A stretch of 64,000 bases of DNA, taken from NCBI RefSeq assembly GCF_006715565.1, contig NZ_VFNL01000001.1, forward strand, positions 1,488,001-1,552,000, given 5' to 3'. A program made the position numbers and the translations under genes. The notes under the pieces are model-generated. The model was not told where the DNA came from, did not search any database, and saw only the letters and a program-made list of their open reading frames with translations. The stretch's first letter is position 1, and every line of letters starts with the position of its first letter. The stretch is from Microbacterium sp. SLBN-154. GTDB lineage: Bacteria; Actinomycetota; Actinomycetes; Actinomycetales; Microbacteriaceae. This document shows, one piece after another, positions 37,894 to 46,899 of the stretch.

Positions 37894-38217
37894 ATGGCGG
37901 CGCAATACCGTTCCGGCGTTCCCGACAATTGGTTCGTCGATCCGGTTCAGCTGGGGGTCCCGGGCGTTCGTCGCCCCGTCGTCGAAGACGAAGAGACCCA
38001 GCTCGGCTGGCAGACCGACGCGCTGTGCTCGCAGACCGATCCGGAGGCGTTCTTCCCCGAGAAGGGCGGCTCGACCCGTGATGCCAAGCGCATCTGCTCC
38101 TCGTGCGATGTTCGCACCGAATGCCTGGAGTACGCGCTGCAGAACGACGAGCGGTTCGGCATCTGGGGCGGATTGAGCGAGCGGGAGCGCCGCAAGCTCA
38201 AGCGGCGGGCCGGCTGA
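37894..38217 (+). CDS. WhiB-family iron-sulfur regulator (WhiB2/WhmD-like)
   Basis: A 107-aa WhiB-like protein. The four cluster ligands are C45, C68, C71 and C77 (CSQTDPEAFF; ICSSCDVRTEC), followed by the turn GIWGG (89-93) and a basic C-terminal tail (RERRKLKRR) that contacts DNA. The cluster is normally [4Fe-4S], sensing redox state. The position beside manA and upstream of DUF5719, DUF3499 and ahcY matches whiB2 of M. tuberculosis, an essential division-related regulator. The ATG at 37894 is chosen for the GGGAGA 9 nt before it. A hairpin follows the stop. Confidence 0.9.
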   Translation: MAAQYRSGVPDNWFVDPVQLGVPGVRRPVVEDEETQLGWQTDALCSQTDPEAFFPEKGGSTRDAKRICSSCDVRTECLEYALQNDERFGIWGGLSERERRKLKRRAG

Positions 38218-38221
38218 CGAC

Positions 38222-38258
38222 GACAACGAGGGGATGCTGCGGCGTCCCCTTCGTCGTC
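38222..38258 (+). terminator. Hairpin after whiB
   Basis: A stem of GGGGA/TCCCC extended outward by a bulged run of seven further pairs (38222-38234 with 38245-38258), starting 5 bp after the whiB stop. It is followed by TTCG rather than a T-run, so it may be a weak terminator. Confidence 0.4.
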
Positions 38259-38297
38259 TTCGCGGCGCGTGCGCCCCGGCCCCGCCGGCTTCGCGCC

Positions 38298-38303
38298 TAG
38301 GCT
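38298..38303 (+). promoter_or_regulatory. Putative -10 element of the GT2-membrane protein gene
   Basis: TAGGCT lies 9 nt before the ATG at 38313 with no ribosome binding site between, giving a leader of only a few nucleotides. Confidence 0.4.
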
Positions 38304-38312
38304 GACCAGGTC

Positions 38313-41189
38313 ATGCCCGCGAGAGTCCACGCCTTTCTCGTCGTGCGCCCCGACGGGCGGACGACGGCGGCCCCCCACCTGCGTCGCACGCTGGCGGCGC
38401 TGCGGCAGCAGTCCCGCCCCGTCGACGCGCTGACGATCGTGCTCTGCGGCGAGAGCGCCGGGCTGTCCGAGATCGCGGCGTCCTCCGGCGCCGAGTCGGT
38501 CATCACCGCCTCGGCCTCGACGGGGTTCGCTGCGGCCACGGCGCTGGCCTCTCGCCGGCTCGACGGCGACGCGGTGTGGCTTCTCGCTCAGGACACCGCG
38601 CCCGAGCCCGACGCGCTACGACAGCTCGTCGGCGCCCTGGAGCTCGCGCCGTCGGTGGCGCTCGTTGCTCCGAAGCTCGTGCGGTGGGATGACCGCAGCG
38701 AGATCGTCTCGCTCGGGGTTACGCTCACCCTGCTCGGCCGGACCGTCGGGCTCGCCGATGGCGAGCTCGATCAGGGCCAGCACGACGCCCGGCAGGATGT
38801 GCTGGGCGCCGACGTCCGCGGCCTCCTCGTTCGCGCCGACGCATGGCGGGCGCTCGAGGGCCTGGACCCCGGGCTCAGCGGTGCCGACGAAGGGCTCGAC
38901 CTCGGCATCCGCGCCCGCCTCGCCGGCTCTCGCGTCTCGATCGTCCCGTCCGCGCTCATCGCCACAGAGGGCGATGGCGTCGCCGGCCTTCCCGCGCCGA
39001 CCACGGCGCGCCGGCGCCGCCGTCGCGCGTTCGCGACGCGCGCCGCAGAGCTTCACCGGCGGCTCGTCTACGCCCACCCCGCCGCGGTCTTCGCCCTCTG
39101 GCTGACGATCCTCCCCATCGCGGTGTGGCGCACCGCGGCCCACCTCGTCACCAAACAGCCCGAACGGGTGCTCCCCGAGTGGTGGGCGGCGGTGGTCGCG
39201 CTCGTCCGCATCCCTCCCGTCATGCGCGCCCGCCGTCGCATCCGTCGCACTCGCCGGGCGTCCTGGCTGCAGTTGGCCGCCCTCCGCATCTCCCAGAGCG
39301 AGCTGCGGGAGCGCCTCGACGATGAGGCCGACGCCGAGGCGGCCACCGACGCGGGCGTCTTCGTCCGTCGAGACCTCCACTTCTTCACCGGCGGCGGGGC
39401 GTGGCTGGTGCTCGGTGCTCTGGTGGTGTCGGTCGCGGCCTTCACCGCCCTGCTCGCCTGGCCCGTGATGGGCGGCGGCGGTCTGCTGCCGCTGCGCACG
39501 ACGCTGACCGAGCTCTGGGCAGACGCGGCCTTCGGCCGGCGTCAGCTCGGCCTCGACGTCGTCGGCCCGGCCGACCCGTTCGCCACGCTCCTTGCGATCA
39601 TCGGGAGCCTGTGGCCGGGTGACCCATCCCGGGCTCTCGTGCTGCTGTGGGTCCTCGCCCTTCCTCTGGCGGCCGCAGGCGGCTGGTTCGCCGCCACCCG
39701 TGTCACCGAGCGCTCGGGCCTGCGCCTCCTCGGCGGCGCGCTGTGGGCGCTCGCCCCGGCGTTCCTGGCCGCCCTCACCGAGGGGCGCCCGGCGGCCGTC
39801 ATCCTCCACCTCCTTCTGCCGTGGCTGTTCTACACCGGCGCCGTCGCCCACCGCTCGTGGGCCGCAGCCGGGGTCGCCTCGCTGCTCCTCGCGGCGGTGA
39901 TCGCCTGCGCGCCCTCGCTCGCCCCGGCGTTCGTCGCGCTGTGGGTGCTGGCGTTGCTGCTGAGCATCGTCGCGCGCTCGGGGCGCGGGACCGCGCAGCT
40001 GGTCTGGACGCTCGTGCCGACCGTGGTCATGGCCGCACCGCTGGTGTGGTGGCAGGGGATGGCGGGGCAGTGGTGGGCGCTCGTGGCCGACCCGGGTCTG
40101 CCGTGGTCAGGTTCGCAGGTCGGTGCCGACGTGGTCGGCCGGAGCCTGCTGATCGCCGGTCTTCCCTCGCCCGACGCCGGGGGATGGGCGACGATGCTCG
40201 ATGGAGTCTGGGTGTGGTGGGTGCCGCTCCTGGTCGCCCCGCTCGCGATCCTCGCGCTCCTGGCCCCGCTCACGCCGCGCTGGGCGACGGGGATCAGCCT
40301 GCTCGTCATCACCGCGCTCGGCATCGTCACCGCCTTCGTCGCGGTGGGCATCTCGGTCTCGGTGAGGGAAGGGGAGAGCGTGCCGCTGTGGCCGGGCCCC
40401 GGCCTGAGCCTCGCATGGATCGGCCTGGTCGGCGGGTCTCTCGTCGCCCTGGACTCCGGTTTCGCGCCGCGGATGCGCAGTGCGCGGGTCGCTGTCGCCT
40501 TCACCGCGGGCCTGGCCATCGCCGTCCTCGCCGTCCCGCAGCTCACCGCACTCGCTCGGGGTGCCTCGGAACTCACCAACGGACCCGACAGCACCCTCCC
40601 CGCCTTCATCGCCGCCGAGGGTGGCGATGACCCCGACGTCGGGACTCTCGTGCTCACCCCGCAGAACGGCGGCGGGATGGCTGCGGCGGTGGTCTGGGGT
40701 GAGAGCGAGACGCTCAGCGGGCAGAGCACCCTGGAGGCCACACGAGCCACCCCCACGTCCGCCGATTCGGCGGTCGCGACCCTGGCGGTCGACCTCATCT
40801 CCACGACCGGGGAGGGCTCGGTCGCCGAGCTCGCCGGTCGCGGGATCGGCTTCGTCGTGCTCGCGCCGGCCGCGATCCCCGAGTCGGACGCCGCTCGCGC
40901 GTTCCGGCTGGACGCCGTTCTCGCCCTCGACCAGCGGAACGGGCTGGACAACGCCGGCGCTACGCCGAAGGGCGAGCTGTGGCGCGTGACCGGCGAGGTC
41001 GCCGCGCGACCGGATCTGCCCGCGTCCGCCGCCGACCTCTCCCGCCTGATCCTGGGGGCGAACCTCGCCGTGCTCGCGATCGCGCTTCTGCTCGCCGTGC
41101 CGACGCGGGCATCGCGGCGTGCCGCGCGGCGGACCCCTCGCATCGTCGGCTTCGGCACGAGCGGGCCAGGCGCTTTGGAGGAGCGATGA
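38313..41189 (+). CDS. GT2 glycosyltransferase fused to a large membrane domain
   Basis: A 958-aa protein. Residues 1 to about 250 are GT2-like: a short RTLAALRQQSRPVDALTIVL fold start, WLLAQDTAPEPDALRQLV with an AQD acidic motif, and VLGADVRGLLVRADAWRAL. After a basic linker (ARRRRRRAF) come about twelve membrane helices (TILPIAVWRTAAHLV; residues 370-720) and a C-terminal extracytoplasmic part ending in one last helix (LILGANLAVLAIALLLAVP). Actinobacteria commonly have such a large GT2-membrane protein beside whiB2, with an associated DUF5719 gene, as here (4-bp overlap). The sugar is unknown; a wall or lipoglycan role is inferred. Confidence 0.75.
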   Translation: MPARVHAFLVVRPDGRTTAAPHLRRTLAALRQQSRPVDALTIVLCGESAGLSEIAASSGAESVITASASTGFAAATALASRRLDGDAVWLLAQDTAPEPDALRQLVGALELAPSVALVAPKLVRWDDRSEIVSLGVTLTLLGRTVGLADGELDQGQHDARQDVLGADVRGLLVRADAWRALEGLDPGLSGADEGLDLGIRARLAGSRVSIVPSALIATEGDGVAGLPAPTTARRRRRRAFATRAAELHRRLVYAHPAAVFALWLTILPIAVWRTAAHLVTKQPERVLPEWWAAVVALVRIPPVMRARRRIRRTRRASWLQLAALRISQSELRERLDDEADAEAATDAGVFVRRDLHFFTGGGAWLVLGALVVSVAAFTALLAWPVMGGGGLLPLRTTLTELWADAAFGRRQLGLDVVGPADPFATLLAIIGSLWPGDPSRALVLLWVLALPLAAAGGWFAATRVTERSGLRLLGGALWALAPAFLAALTEGRPAAVILHLLLPWLFYTGAVAHRSWAAAGVASLLLAAVIACAPSLAPAFVALWVLALLLSIVARSGRGTAQLVWTLVPTVVMAAPLVWWQGMAGQWWALVADPGLPWSGSQVGADVVGRSLLIAGLPSPDAGGWATMLDGVWVWWVPLLVAPLAILALLAPLTPRWATGISLLVITALGIVTAFVAVGISVSVREGESVPLWPGPGLSLAWIGLVGGSLVALDSGFAPRMRSARVAVAFTAGLAIAVLAVPQLTALARGASELTNGPDSTLPAFIAAEGGDDPDVGTLVLTPQNGGGMAAAVVWGESETLSGQSTLEATRATPTSADSAVATLAVDLISTTGEGSVAELAGRGIGFVVLAPAAIPESDAARAFRLDAVLALDQRNGLDNAGATPKGELWRVTGEVAARPDLPASAADLSRLILGANLAVLAIALLLAVPTRASRRAARRTPRIVGFGTSGPGALEER

Positions 41190-42628
41190 GCGATCGCCGC
41201 AGATTCCGCTGGGCCGCCGCGAGTGCCCGGATGCTGGCTGGCACCCTGGCCGCGGCCGGATTCGTGGTCGGCATCGTGACCCTGTCGGCCGTGCCCTGGC
41301 CGACGGTCGAACGCGCACCACTCGCCCTCTCGGTCACCCCCGAACCCGACACCGTCACGCTGGCGTGCCCCGGTGGCCTGATCGCCCTCGGCCGCACCGC
41401 CGAGGAGGCCCTCGGGCTGAGTCAGGCGGCCGTCGCCGCGGTGACGAGCGGAGGGACGAGCGGAGGACGACCCGATGACGCCGTCGCGGCGCCTCGCATC
41501 CTCGAGACCGAGGTGCCCGAGGCCGTCGGGCCCGAGGCGTACACGGCCGAGCCGGCGGGTCGCGAAGCCGCAGCGCTCGCCGCCGCCGGAGCGGCGACCG
41601 TGTCGGATCCGGATCTCTCCGGGTTCGCTGCGTCGGCGTGTCGTCCGCCGCTCACGGAGTCGTGGCTCGTCGGCGGGTCGGGAACGACCGGGGCCGCCGA
41701 CCTCGTCATCCTCACCAACCCCGGCTCGGTCCCCGCGACCGTCCAGCTCACGCTGTTCGGTGCGTCGGGGGAACAGCAGCCCGCCGGCGGCGCCGACATC
41801 GTGGTTCGTGCGGGCGCCCAGCGCATTGTGCCCCTCGCGGGTCTGCTCCTGGGCGAGCAGAGTCCGGTCATCCGGGTCACCGCCACCGGGGCCCCGATCC
41901 AGGCGTCACTGCAGACCAGCGTCACCCGCACCCTTCAGGCGGCGGGCATCGACCAGATCGGCCCGATCGTGGCGCCCTCGACCGAGCAGGTGATCGCCGG
42001 TGTGGCGGTGCCCGCCCCGACGCAGGGCGAAGCTGCCGGGGAGGGGGCCGAGACGATCGTGCGTGTCATGGCGCCCACCGCCGGCGCCGCCGGTCCGGTC
42101 TCGGCGACGGTCACCGCCACAGACGCCGCGACCGGGGCGAGCGTCGGAACGCCTGTCGTCGTGCCTCTCGAACCGGGTGTGCCGCTCGAAGCGGAGGTGG
42201 CCGGTCTCACCGAGGGCGAGTACGTGGTGCGCGTGGAGGCCGACGCGCCCGTGGTGGCTGCCGCGTGGCATACCAGCGGGTTCGTGCAGGGGAGCGACTT
42301 CGCCTGGTTCACCGCGGCCCCGCCCCTCGGCCAGACGTCCCTCATCGCAGCTCCTGCGGGCCCCGCGCCGGTGCTGACGCTCGCCAACAGCGGGGAAGAG
42401 CCGGCGACCGTCACCGTCTCCACGCTTGAGGGGGCCGTGATTCAGACCGTCGAGGTGCCCGCGGGCGGGTCGGCGGTCGTGCCGACCGAACCCCGCACCG
42501 TCTCGGTCATCGAGACCTCGGGCGGCGTGGTCCACGCCGGACTTTCGCTGTCCGGCGACAACGCTCTCGCCGGCTACCCGGTGTGGCCGTCGGATGCCGC
42601 GGCGCCGCCGACCGTCGTCTACCCCTGA
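41186..42628 (+). CDS. DUF5719 family secreted protein
   Basis: A 480-aa protein with one N-terminal membrane anchor or signal segment (RMLAGTLAAAGFVVGIVTLSA) and an Ala/Gly/Val-rich extracytoplasmic region of repeated beta strands (for example LVILTNPGSVPATVQLTLFG and LTLANSGEEPATVTVSTL). It belongs to the DUF5719 group encoded next to the GT2-membrane protein in many actinobacteria. The ATG overlaps the stop of that gene and has a strong ribosome binding site (GGAGGAGCG). A partner of the glycosyltransferase outside the membrane is a reasonable guess; nothing catalytic is visible. Confidence 0.78.
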   Translation: MSDRRRFRWAAASARMLAGTLAAAGFVVGIVTLSAVPWPTVERAPLALSVTPEPDTVTLACPGGLIALGRTAEEALGLSQAAVAAVTSGGTSGGRPDDAVAAPRILETEVPEAVGPEAYTAEPAGREAAALAAAGAATVSDPDLSGFAASACRPPLTESWLVGGSGTTGAADLVILTNPGSVPATVQLTLFGASGEQQPAGGADIVVRAGAQRIVPLAGLLLGEQSPVIRVTATGAPIQASLQTSVTRTLQAAGIDQIGPIVAPSTEQVIAGVAVPAPTQGEAAGEGAETIVRVMAPTAGAAGPVSATVTATDAATGASVGTPVVVPLEPGVPLEAEVAGLTEGEYVVRVEADAPVVAAAWHTSGFVQGSDFAWFTAAPPLGQTSLIAAPAGPAPVLTLANSGEEPATVTVSTLEGAVIQTVEVPAGGSAVVPTEPRTVSVIETSGGVVHAGLSLSGDNALAGYPVWPSDAAAPPTVVYP

Positions 42629-42646
42629 TCCGGCGTTCGGGCGCGC

Positions 42647-43084
42647 TCAGAGGAACCGGAAGCGCTCCGGACCGAGGTCCCACGGATCACGGTCGAGGTA
42701 CTCGGCAGCGGCGCGAAACACGCAGCTCTCGATCATCATGCGGCGGTGCAGATCGTCGTTGCGGTGCAGATGGCCGAGGCGTTCGATGGGGATCCGGTAG
42801 AGGATGATGCGCTTGCGCTCGCGGGAGACGACCCAGCGGGGGATGCCGTCGGCGTCGGTCGCGGGAGGCATGTCGGCCATCTCGAAGCTCACCTCGCGCA
42901 GCTCGGGCCACGCGGAGCGGAGGAATTCGGCCACGGAGCCCACCGCCAGGTCGAACCTCTCCACCCGGGTGTCCAGCGGCGGGAGCGGCGGGCGCACGAC
43001 GGGGCTGCGACCTTCGCGACCATGTCGTCCGTGACGGTCGGGGCGGGAGTACGCCTGCGCGCTTCGTGCTCGACGCCAGGCCAT
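42647..43084 (-). CDS. Metallopeptidase-family protein without HExxH
   Basis: A 145-aa protein of the zincin-like (PF06262-type) group by context and sequence (FEMADMPPATDADGIPRWVVSR, IILYRIPIERLGH, AAEYLDRDPWDLGPERFRFL). The active HExxH is absent: the helix where it should lie reads MMIESCVFRAAAEYLD. As recalled, the mycobacterial relative Rv3259 also lacks a complete motif, so actinobacterial members may have lost catalysis. N-terminal 35 residues are basic and disordered. It is divergent from the DUF3499 gene 61 bp away; the pairing is conserved in actinobacteria. Confidence 0.78.
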   Translation of the reverse strand: MAWRRARSAQAYSRPDRHGRHGREGRSPVVRPPLPPLDTRVERFDLAVGSVAEFLRSAWPELREVSFEMADMPPATDADGIPRWVVSRERKRIILYRIPIERLGHLHRNDDLHRRMMIESCVFRAAAEYLDRDPWDLGPERFRFL

Positions 43085-43131
43085 GCGTTCATCCTACGGC
43101 GCGGCATCCGGTCGCTGTCCGAGGTCGTGAC

Positions 43132-43137
43132 TAGCGT
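43132..43137 (+). promoter_or_regulatory. Putative -10 element of the DUF3499 gene
   Basis: TAGCGT is 8 nt upstream of the ATG at 43146. The intervening GAAGGA could also act as a ribosome binding site, so leaderless initiation is less certain here. Confidence 0.35.
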
Positions 43138-43145
43138 GAAGGACG

Positions 43146-43352
43146 ATGCGCGACAGACTCTGCTCCAAGGTCGGCTGCGCCCGTGAGGCGACGTCGACAC
43201 TGACCTTCGATTACGGCGACCAGATGGCGGCCCTGGGGCCGCTCGGGCGGACCGGCGATCCCCATGCGCACGACCTCTGCGCGATCCACACCGAGCGAAT
43301 GTCGGTCCCGAAGGGCTGGGTCGTCGTCCGGCACGAGACGCTGCGCGTCTGA
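43146..43352 (+). CDS. DUF3499 small protein
   Basis: A 68-aa protein with two pairs of putative zinc ligands: LCSKVGCAREATSTLTFDY and DLCAIHTERMSVPKGW. The LTFDYGDQMAALGPL and P-KGW motifs identify DUF3499 (Rv3258c-like). The function is unknown; the cysteine/histidine pattern suggests a small metal-binding domain. Located between the metallopeptidase-like gene and ahcY, as in other actinobacterial genomes. Shorter than the mycobacterial protein. Confidence 0.85.
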   Translation: MRDRLCSKVGCAREATSTLTFDYGDQMAALGPLGRTGDPHAHDLCAIHTERMSVPKGWVVVRHETLRV

Positions 43353-43420
43353 CGCCCCCCCGCGCGCAGCCTTGAGCTGCCGGCCGGCCGGGAGAAGCGA
43401 CGGCGTGGGAGAATGGGCCA

Positions 43421-44932
43421 ATGGCCACTCCCACCGTCGCCGCCGCTCCCGCGGCATCCGATTCCGCCGCCGCCACTGCCGACGCAGCCCACTCGACGGA
43501 CTACTCCGTCGCCGACCTTTCGCTCGCACCGGCCGGACGCCACCAGATCCGCCTCGCCGAGAACGAGATGCCCGGCCTCATGGCGCTCCGAGAGGAATTC
43601 GGTCCGTCGCAGCCGCTGCGCGGGGCCCGCATCGCCGGATCGCTGCACATGACCGTGCAGACCGCGGTGCTGATCGAGACCCTCGTGGCTCTCGGCGCCC
43701 AGGTGCGCTGGGCCAGCTGCAACATCTTCTCCACCCAGGATGAGGCCGCCGCCGCGGTCGTCGTCGGCCCGACCGGCACGGTCGAGCACCCCGCCGGGGT
43801 GCCGGTGTTCGCGTGGAAGGGCGAGACGCTCGAGGAGTACTGGGCGTGCACCGACCGCATCTTCGACTGGTCGGCCGAGGGCGCAACGGGGCCGAACCTC
43901 ATCCTCGACGACGGCGGCGACGCCACGCTCCTGGTGCACAAGGGCGTCGAGTTCGAGAAGGCCGGCGCCGTGCCCGATGCCGACGAGGGGGCTTCGGCGG
44001 AGTACCGGATCGTGCTCGAGACGCTTCGCCGGAGCCTCGCCCGCGATCCGCAGCGTTTCACCCGCATGGCCGCCGACCTCATCGGCGTCACTGAGGAGAC
44101 GACCACGGGCGTGCATCGCCTCTACGAGCTCGCCGCCGCCGGGACGCTGCTGTTCCCCGCGATCAACGTCAACGACTCGGTGACGAAGTCGAAGTTCGAC
44201 AACGTCTACGGCATCCGCCACTCGCTGCCCGACGGGCTGAACCGCGCCACCGACGTGCTCATCGGCGGCAAGGTCGCCTTCGTCGCGGGGTACGGGGATG
44301 TCGGCAAGGGCGCCGCCGAGGCGCTGCGCGGTCAGGGAGCCCGCGTGATCGTCGGCGAGATCGACCCGATCTGCGCGCTGCAGGCCGCGATGGACGGCTT
44401 CCAGGTGGCGCGGCTGGAGTCGGTGCTCGACCAGGTCGACATCGTGGTGACGGGCACCGGGAACACCGGCGTCGTCACCGTCGAGCACCTTCTGGGCATG
44501 AAGCACCTCGCCATCGTGGCGAACGTCGGCCACTTCGACGACGAGATCGACATGGCGGGCCTGGAGTCGCTCGCCGGCGCCGAGCGCGTCGAGATCAAGC
44601 CGCAGGTGCACGAGTGGCGCCTGCCGAACGGTCGGAGCGTGCTCGTCCTCAGCGAGGGACGCCTGATGAACCTGGGCAACGCCACGGGGCATCCCTCCTT
44701 CGTCATGAGCGCGTCGTTCACCAACCAGGTGCTCGCCCAGCTGGAGCTGTACACGCGCCGCGAGGAATACCCGACGGGTGTCTACGTGCTCCCCAAGGCG
44801 CTGGATGAGAAGGTCGCGCGCCTGCACCTCTCTGCGCTGGGCGTCGAGCTCACCGAGCTCTCACCCGCGCAGGCGGCCTACATCGGTGTGCCGGTGGAGG
44901 GCCCGTACAAGCTGGATCACTACCGGTACTGA
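43421..44932 (+). CDS. ahcY: Adenosylhomocysteinase (S-adenosylhomocysteine hydrolase)
   Basis: Splits S-adenosylhomocysteine to adenosine and homocysteine, keeping methylation reactions going. The 503-aa length fits the actinobacterial long form. Seen: [62 protein letters not shown] with the catalytic K/D, and the NAD motif [15 protein letters not shown], ending LDHYRY. The gene lies 68 bp after DUF3499 on the same strand. The short gap shows no structure resembling a SAH riboswitch. Confidence 0.97.
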   Translation: MATPTVAAAPAASDSAAATADAAHSTDYSVADLSLAPAGRHQIRLAENEMPGLMALREEFGPSQPLRGARIAGSLHMTVQTAVLIETLVALGAQVRWASCNIFSTQDEAAAAVVVGPTGTVEHPAGVPVFAWKGETLEEYWACTDRIFDWSAEGATGPNLILDDGGDATLLVHKGVEFEKAGAVPDADEGASAEYRIVLETLRRSLARDPQRFTRMAADLIGVTEETTTGVHRLYELAAAGTLLFPAINVNDSVTKSKFDNVYGIRHSLPDGLNRATDVLIGGKVAFVAGYGDVGKGAAEALRGQGARVIVGEIDPICALQAAMDGFQVARLESVLDQVDIVVTGTGNTGVVTVEHLLGMKHLAIVANVGHFDDEIDMAGLESLAGAERVEIKPQVHEWRLPNGRSVLVLSEGRLMNLGNATGHPSFVMSASFTNQVLAQLELYTRREEYPTGVYVLPKALDEKVARLHLSALGVELTELSPAQAAYIGVPVEGPYKLDHYRY

Positions 44933-44956
44933 GCCGACAGGGCGGATGACCCGGGG

Positions 44957-45862
44957 TCAGCGCTGCGGGAAGCCGCGCGGCGCCGCGGTCTCACCCGAGG
45001 TGAGGGCCTCCACTCGCCGCGCCTCCAGGGTGAGCGCGCGGTATTCGCGGTCGCGGCGGATGCTCGCCACCGCCCGCAGGAGGGTCTCGGGGTCGGTGGG
45101 CGGCAGCGGCGAGACGTGCGCGGCCACCTCGTTCGCGAGCGAGACCGCGACCCGGGCGCGGGCGGCCGGCTCGAGGTTGACGGCATTGCGGACGAACTGC
45201 GCGATGCGCCGGGCGAGCGGATCGGGCAGCCGCGCGACATCCGCGATCGTCGCCCAGCCCTCGAGCGCCGGCGGCATGCCCGGGGCCGGGGCGGGGAGGC
45301 GCGGAGTGCGGGTGCGCTCGGCGTAGGTGCCGGCGAGCAGATCCCCCAGTCGCTGCGAGCGCGGGGTGAAGGCGCCCACGATGGCGGCGAGGGCCCCCAC
45401 GGTGAACCAGATCTCCAGGACGCCGACCAGGGCGCGGATGAACGCCTGCCGGAAGCCGGAGGCGCCGCCGTCGCTGCGGACGATGCGCCCGCCGACGGCG
45501 AGTTTGCCGACGCTGCGGCCTCGGGTGGCGGTCTCCACCACCGTGGGGAGGACGACGAGCACGAGCACGATGACCGCGATGGTGAGGATCGGGGTCACGA
45601 CCGGGTCGAGGGCGCCGGAGGCGGTGAGCCAACCGGCGGCGATCGCGAACAGGATGAGGATCGCCGCCCCGATGAGGACGTCGATCAGCGTGCCGAGGGC
45701 GCGCAGGAAGAAGCCGATCGGCTGCACGTCGAGGGCGACGGCTTCGCCGGTGAGGATCTCGTCCTGGTCGATCTCCACGATCTGCGGACGGGCGGGCCCG
45801 GCGCTTCGGGGGTCCGTCGCGGCGCGCGGGGGAGACGTGGTCGCCGAGCCGTCGGAGGGCAT
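44957..45862 (-). CDS. RDD family membrane protein
   Basis: A 301-aa protein. After a hydrophilic N-terminus, residues about 45-190 form an RDD domain: VALDVQPIGFFLRALGTLIDVLIG (the R and D that name the family), a second helix region and GRSVGKLAVGGRIVRSDG. A cytoplasmic C-terminal half without helices follows (RRIAQFVRNAVNLEPAARARVAVSLANEV). The role of RDD proteins is unclear; transport of ions or small molecules has been proposed. It is divergent from the SpoIIM-like gene with only 16 bp between the starts. Confidence 0.85.
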   Translation of the reverse strand: MPSDGSATTSPPRAATDPRSAGPARPQIVEIDQDEILTGEAVALDVQPIGFFLRALGTLIDVLIGAAILILFAIAAGWLTASGALDPVVTPILTIAVIVLVLVVLPTVVETATRGRSVGKLAVGGRIVRSDGGASGFRQAFIRALVGVLEIWFTVGALAAIVGAFTPRSQRLGDLLAGTYAERTRTPRLPAPAPGMPPALEGWATIADVARLPDPLARRIAQFVRNAVNLEPAARARVAVSLANEVAAHVSPLPPTDPETLLRAVASIRRDREYRALTLEARRVEALTSGETAAPRGFPQR

Positions 45863-45865
45863 GAC

Positions 45866-45871
45866 TACAGT
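45866..45871 (+). promoter_or_regulatory. Putative -10 element of the SpoIIM-like gene (leaderless)
   Basis: TACAGT is followed by 7 nt and the ATG at 45879. It sits in the 16-bp gap between divergent start codons, so the upstream promoter region must lie within the RDD gene. Confidence 0.45.
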
Positions 45872-45878
45872 GAAACAC

Positions 45879-46874
45879 ATGGACCTCGACGCCCTCACCG
45901 CTGCGCGGCGGGAGGAGTGGGCGCGACTGGATGAGCTCAGCAGGCGCCGCCGCCTCACCGGGGTCGAGGTCGACGAACTCGTCGACCGGTATCGCGCGGC
46001 GTCGGCGGATCTCGCCGAGATCAAGACCACGGCGGGGCGTACCCCCGAGGGCGACCACGTCTCGACGATCCTCGCCCGCGCGCGGCTGCGGCTGACCGGC
46101 GGGCGCGAGAACCCGCTGCGACAGATCCCCCGATTCTTCCTGCTGCAACTGCCTGCGGCCCTGTACCGGCTGCGGTGGACGACGCTCGTGATCGCGCTGT
46201 CCTTCATCGCCGTCGGCGCGGTCGTGGCGTTCTGGATCTCCTCCGACCCCGCGCTCGTGGCGACCCTCGGGCCGCAGGCCCAGCTGGAGTACTACGCCGA
46301 AGAGCAGTTCACCTCGTACTACAGCGAGAACCCCGCCGCCGCCTTCGCCGGGACGGTGTGGACCAACAACGCATGGATCGCCGCCCAGTGCGTCATGTTC
46401 GGCATCACCGGGATCTGGCCCGTGATGGTGCTCGTGCAGAACGCCGTCGCCGTCGGCACGGCCGCAGCGATCATGCTCGCGTTCGACCGCGGCGACGTCT
46501 TCATCCTGTTCATCCTTCCCCACGGTCTGCTCGAGCTGACGTGCATCTTCGTCGCCGGAGCGGCGGGACTGCACATCTTCTGGGCCTGGGTGGCGCCGGG
46601 TCGCAGGCCGCGGGCCGAAGCGCTGGCCGCCGCGGGGCGCTCGCTGGCAACGGTGGCGATCGGCCTCGTGCTCGCCCTCGCGGTCGCGGGCGTCATCGAG
46701 GGCTTCGTCACGGCGCAGCCGTGGCCGTGGCCGGTCAAGATCGGCATCGGTGCGTTGGCGCTCGGTGCGTTCCTCGCCTACATGCTCATCGTCGGCCGCC
46801 GCGCCGAGCGACTCGGCGAGACCGGCGACATGACGGAGTTCGAGACCGGCACGCCCACCCTCGTCGCCGGCTGA
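45879..46874 (+). CDS. Stage II sporulation protein M-like membrane protein
   Basis: A 331-aa SpoIIM-family (DUF95-type) protein: a soluble N-terminal 100 residues (LSRRRRLTGVEVDELVDRYR), then about five to six helices with FTSYYSENPAAAFAGTVWTNNAWIAAQCVMFGITGIWP and FILPHGLLELTCIFVAGAAGL, the family signature. Non-sporulating actinobacteria carry it, usually with RDD and DUF58/MoxR genes, where it may act in envelope remodelling. The ATG at 45879 fits the -10 spacing; an in-frame ATG at 45861 would overlap the RDD start codon. Confidence 0.88.
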   Translation: MDLDALTAARREEWARLDELSRRRRLTGVEVDELVDRYRAASADLAEIKTTAGRTPEGDHVSTILARARLRLTGGRENPLRQIPRFFLLQLPAALYRLRWTTLVIALSFIAVGAVVAFWISSDPALVATLGPQAQLEYYAEEQFTSYYSENPAAAFAGTVWTNNAWIAAQCVMFGITGIWPVMVLVQNAVAVGTAAAIMLAFDRGDVFILFILPHGLLELTCIFVAGAAGLHIFWAWVAPGRRPRAEALAAAGRSLATVAIGLVLALAVAGVIEGFVTAQPWPWPVKIGIGALALGAFLAYMLIVGRRAERLGETGDMTEFETGTPTLVAG

Positions 46875-46899
46875 CCCCGCCCGGGCGCCGCGCGCGAGC

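Noticed and set aside
43353..43420. SAH riboswitch before ahcY
   Set aside because: Only 68 bp separate DUF3499 and ahcY, and no paired structure of the known SAH riboswitch could be made out.
44948..44960. TGACCC-G-GGGTCA as terminator after ahcY
   Set aside because: The dyad leaves no room for a hairpin loop of useful size and covers the stop of the convergent RDD gene, so it was not called.
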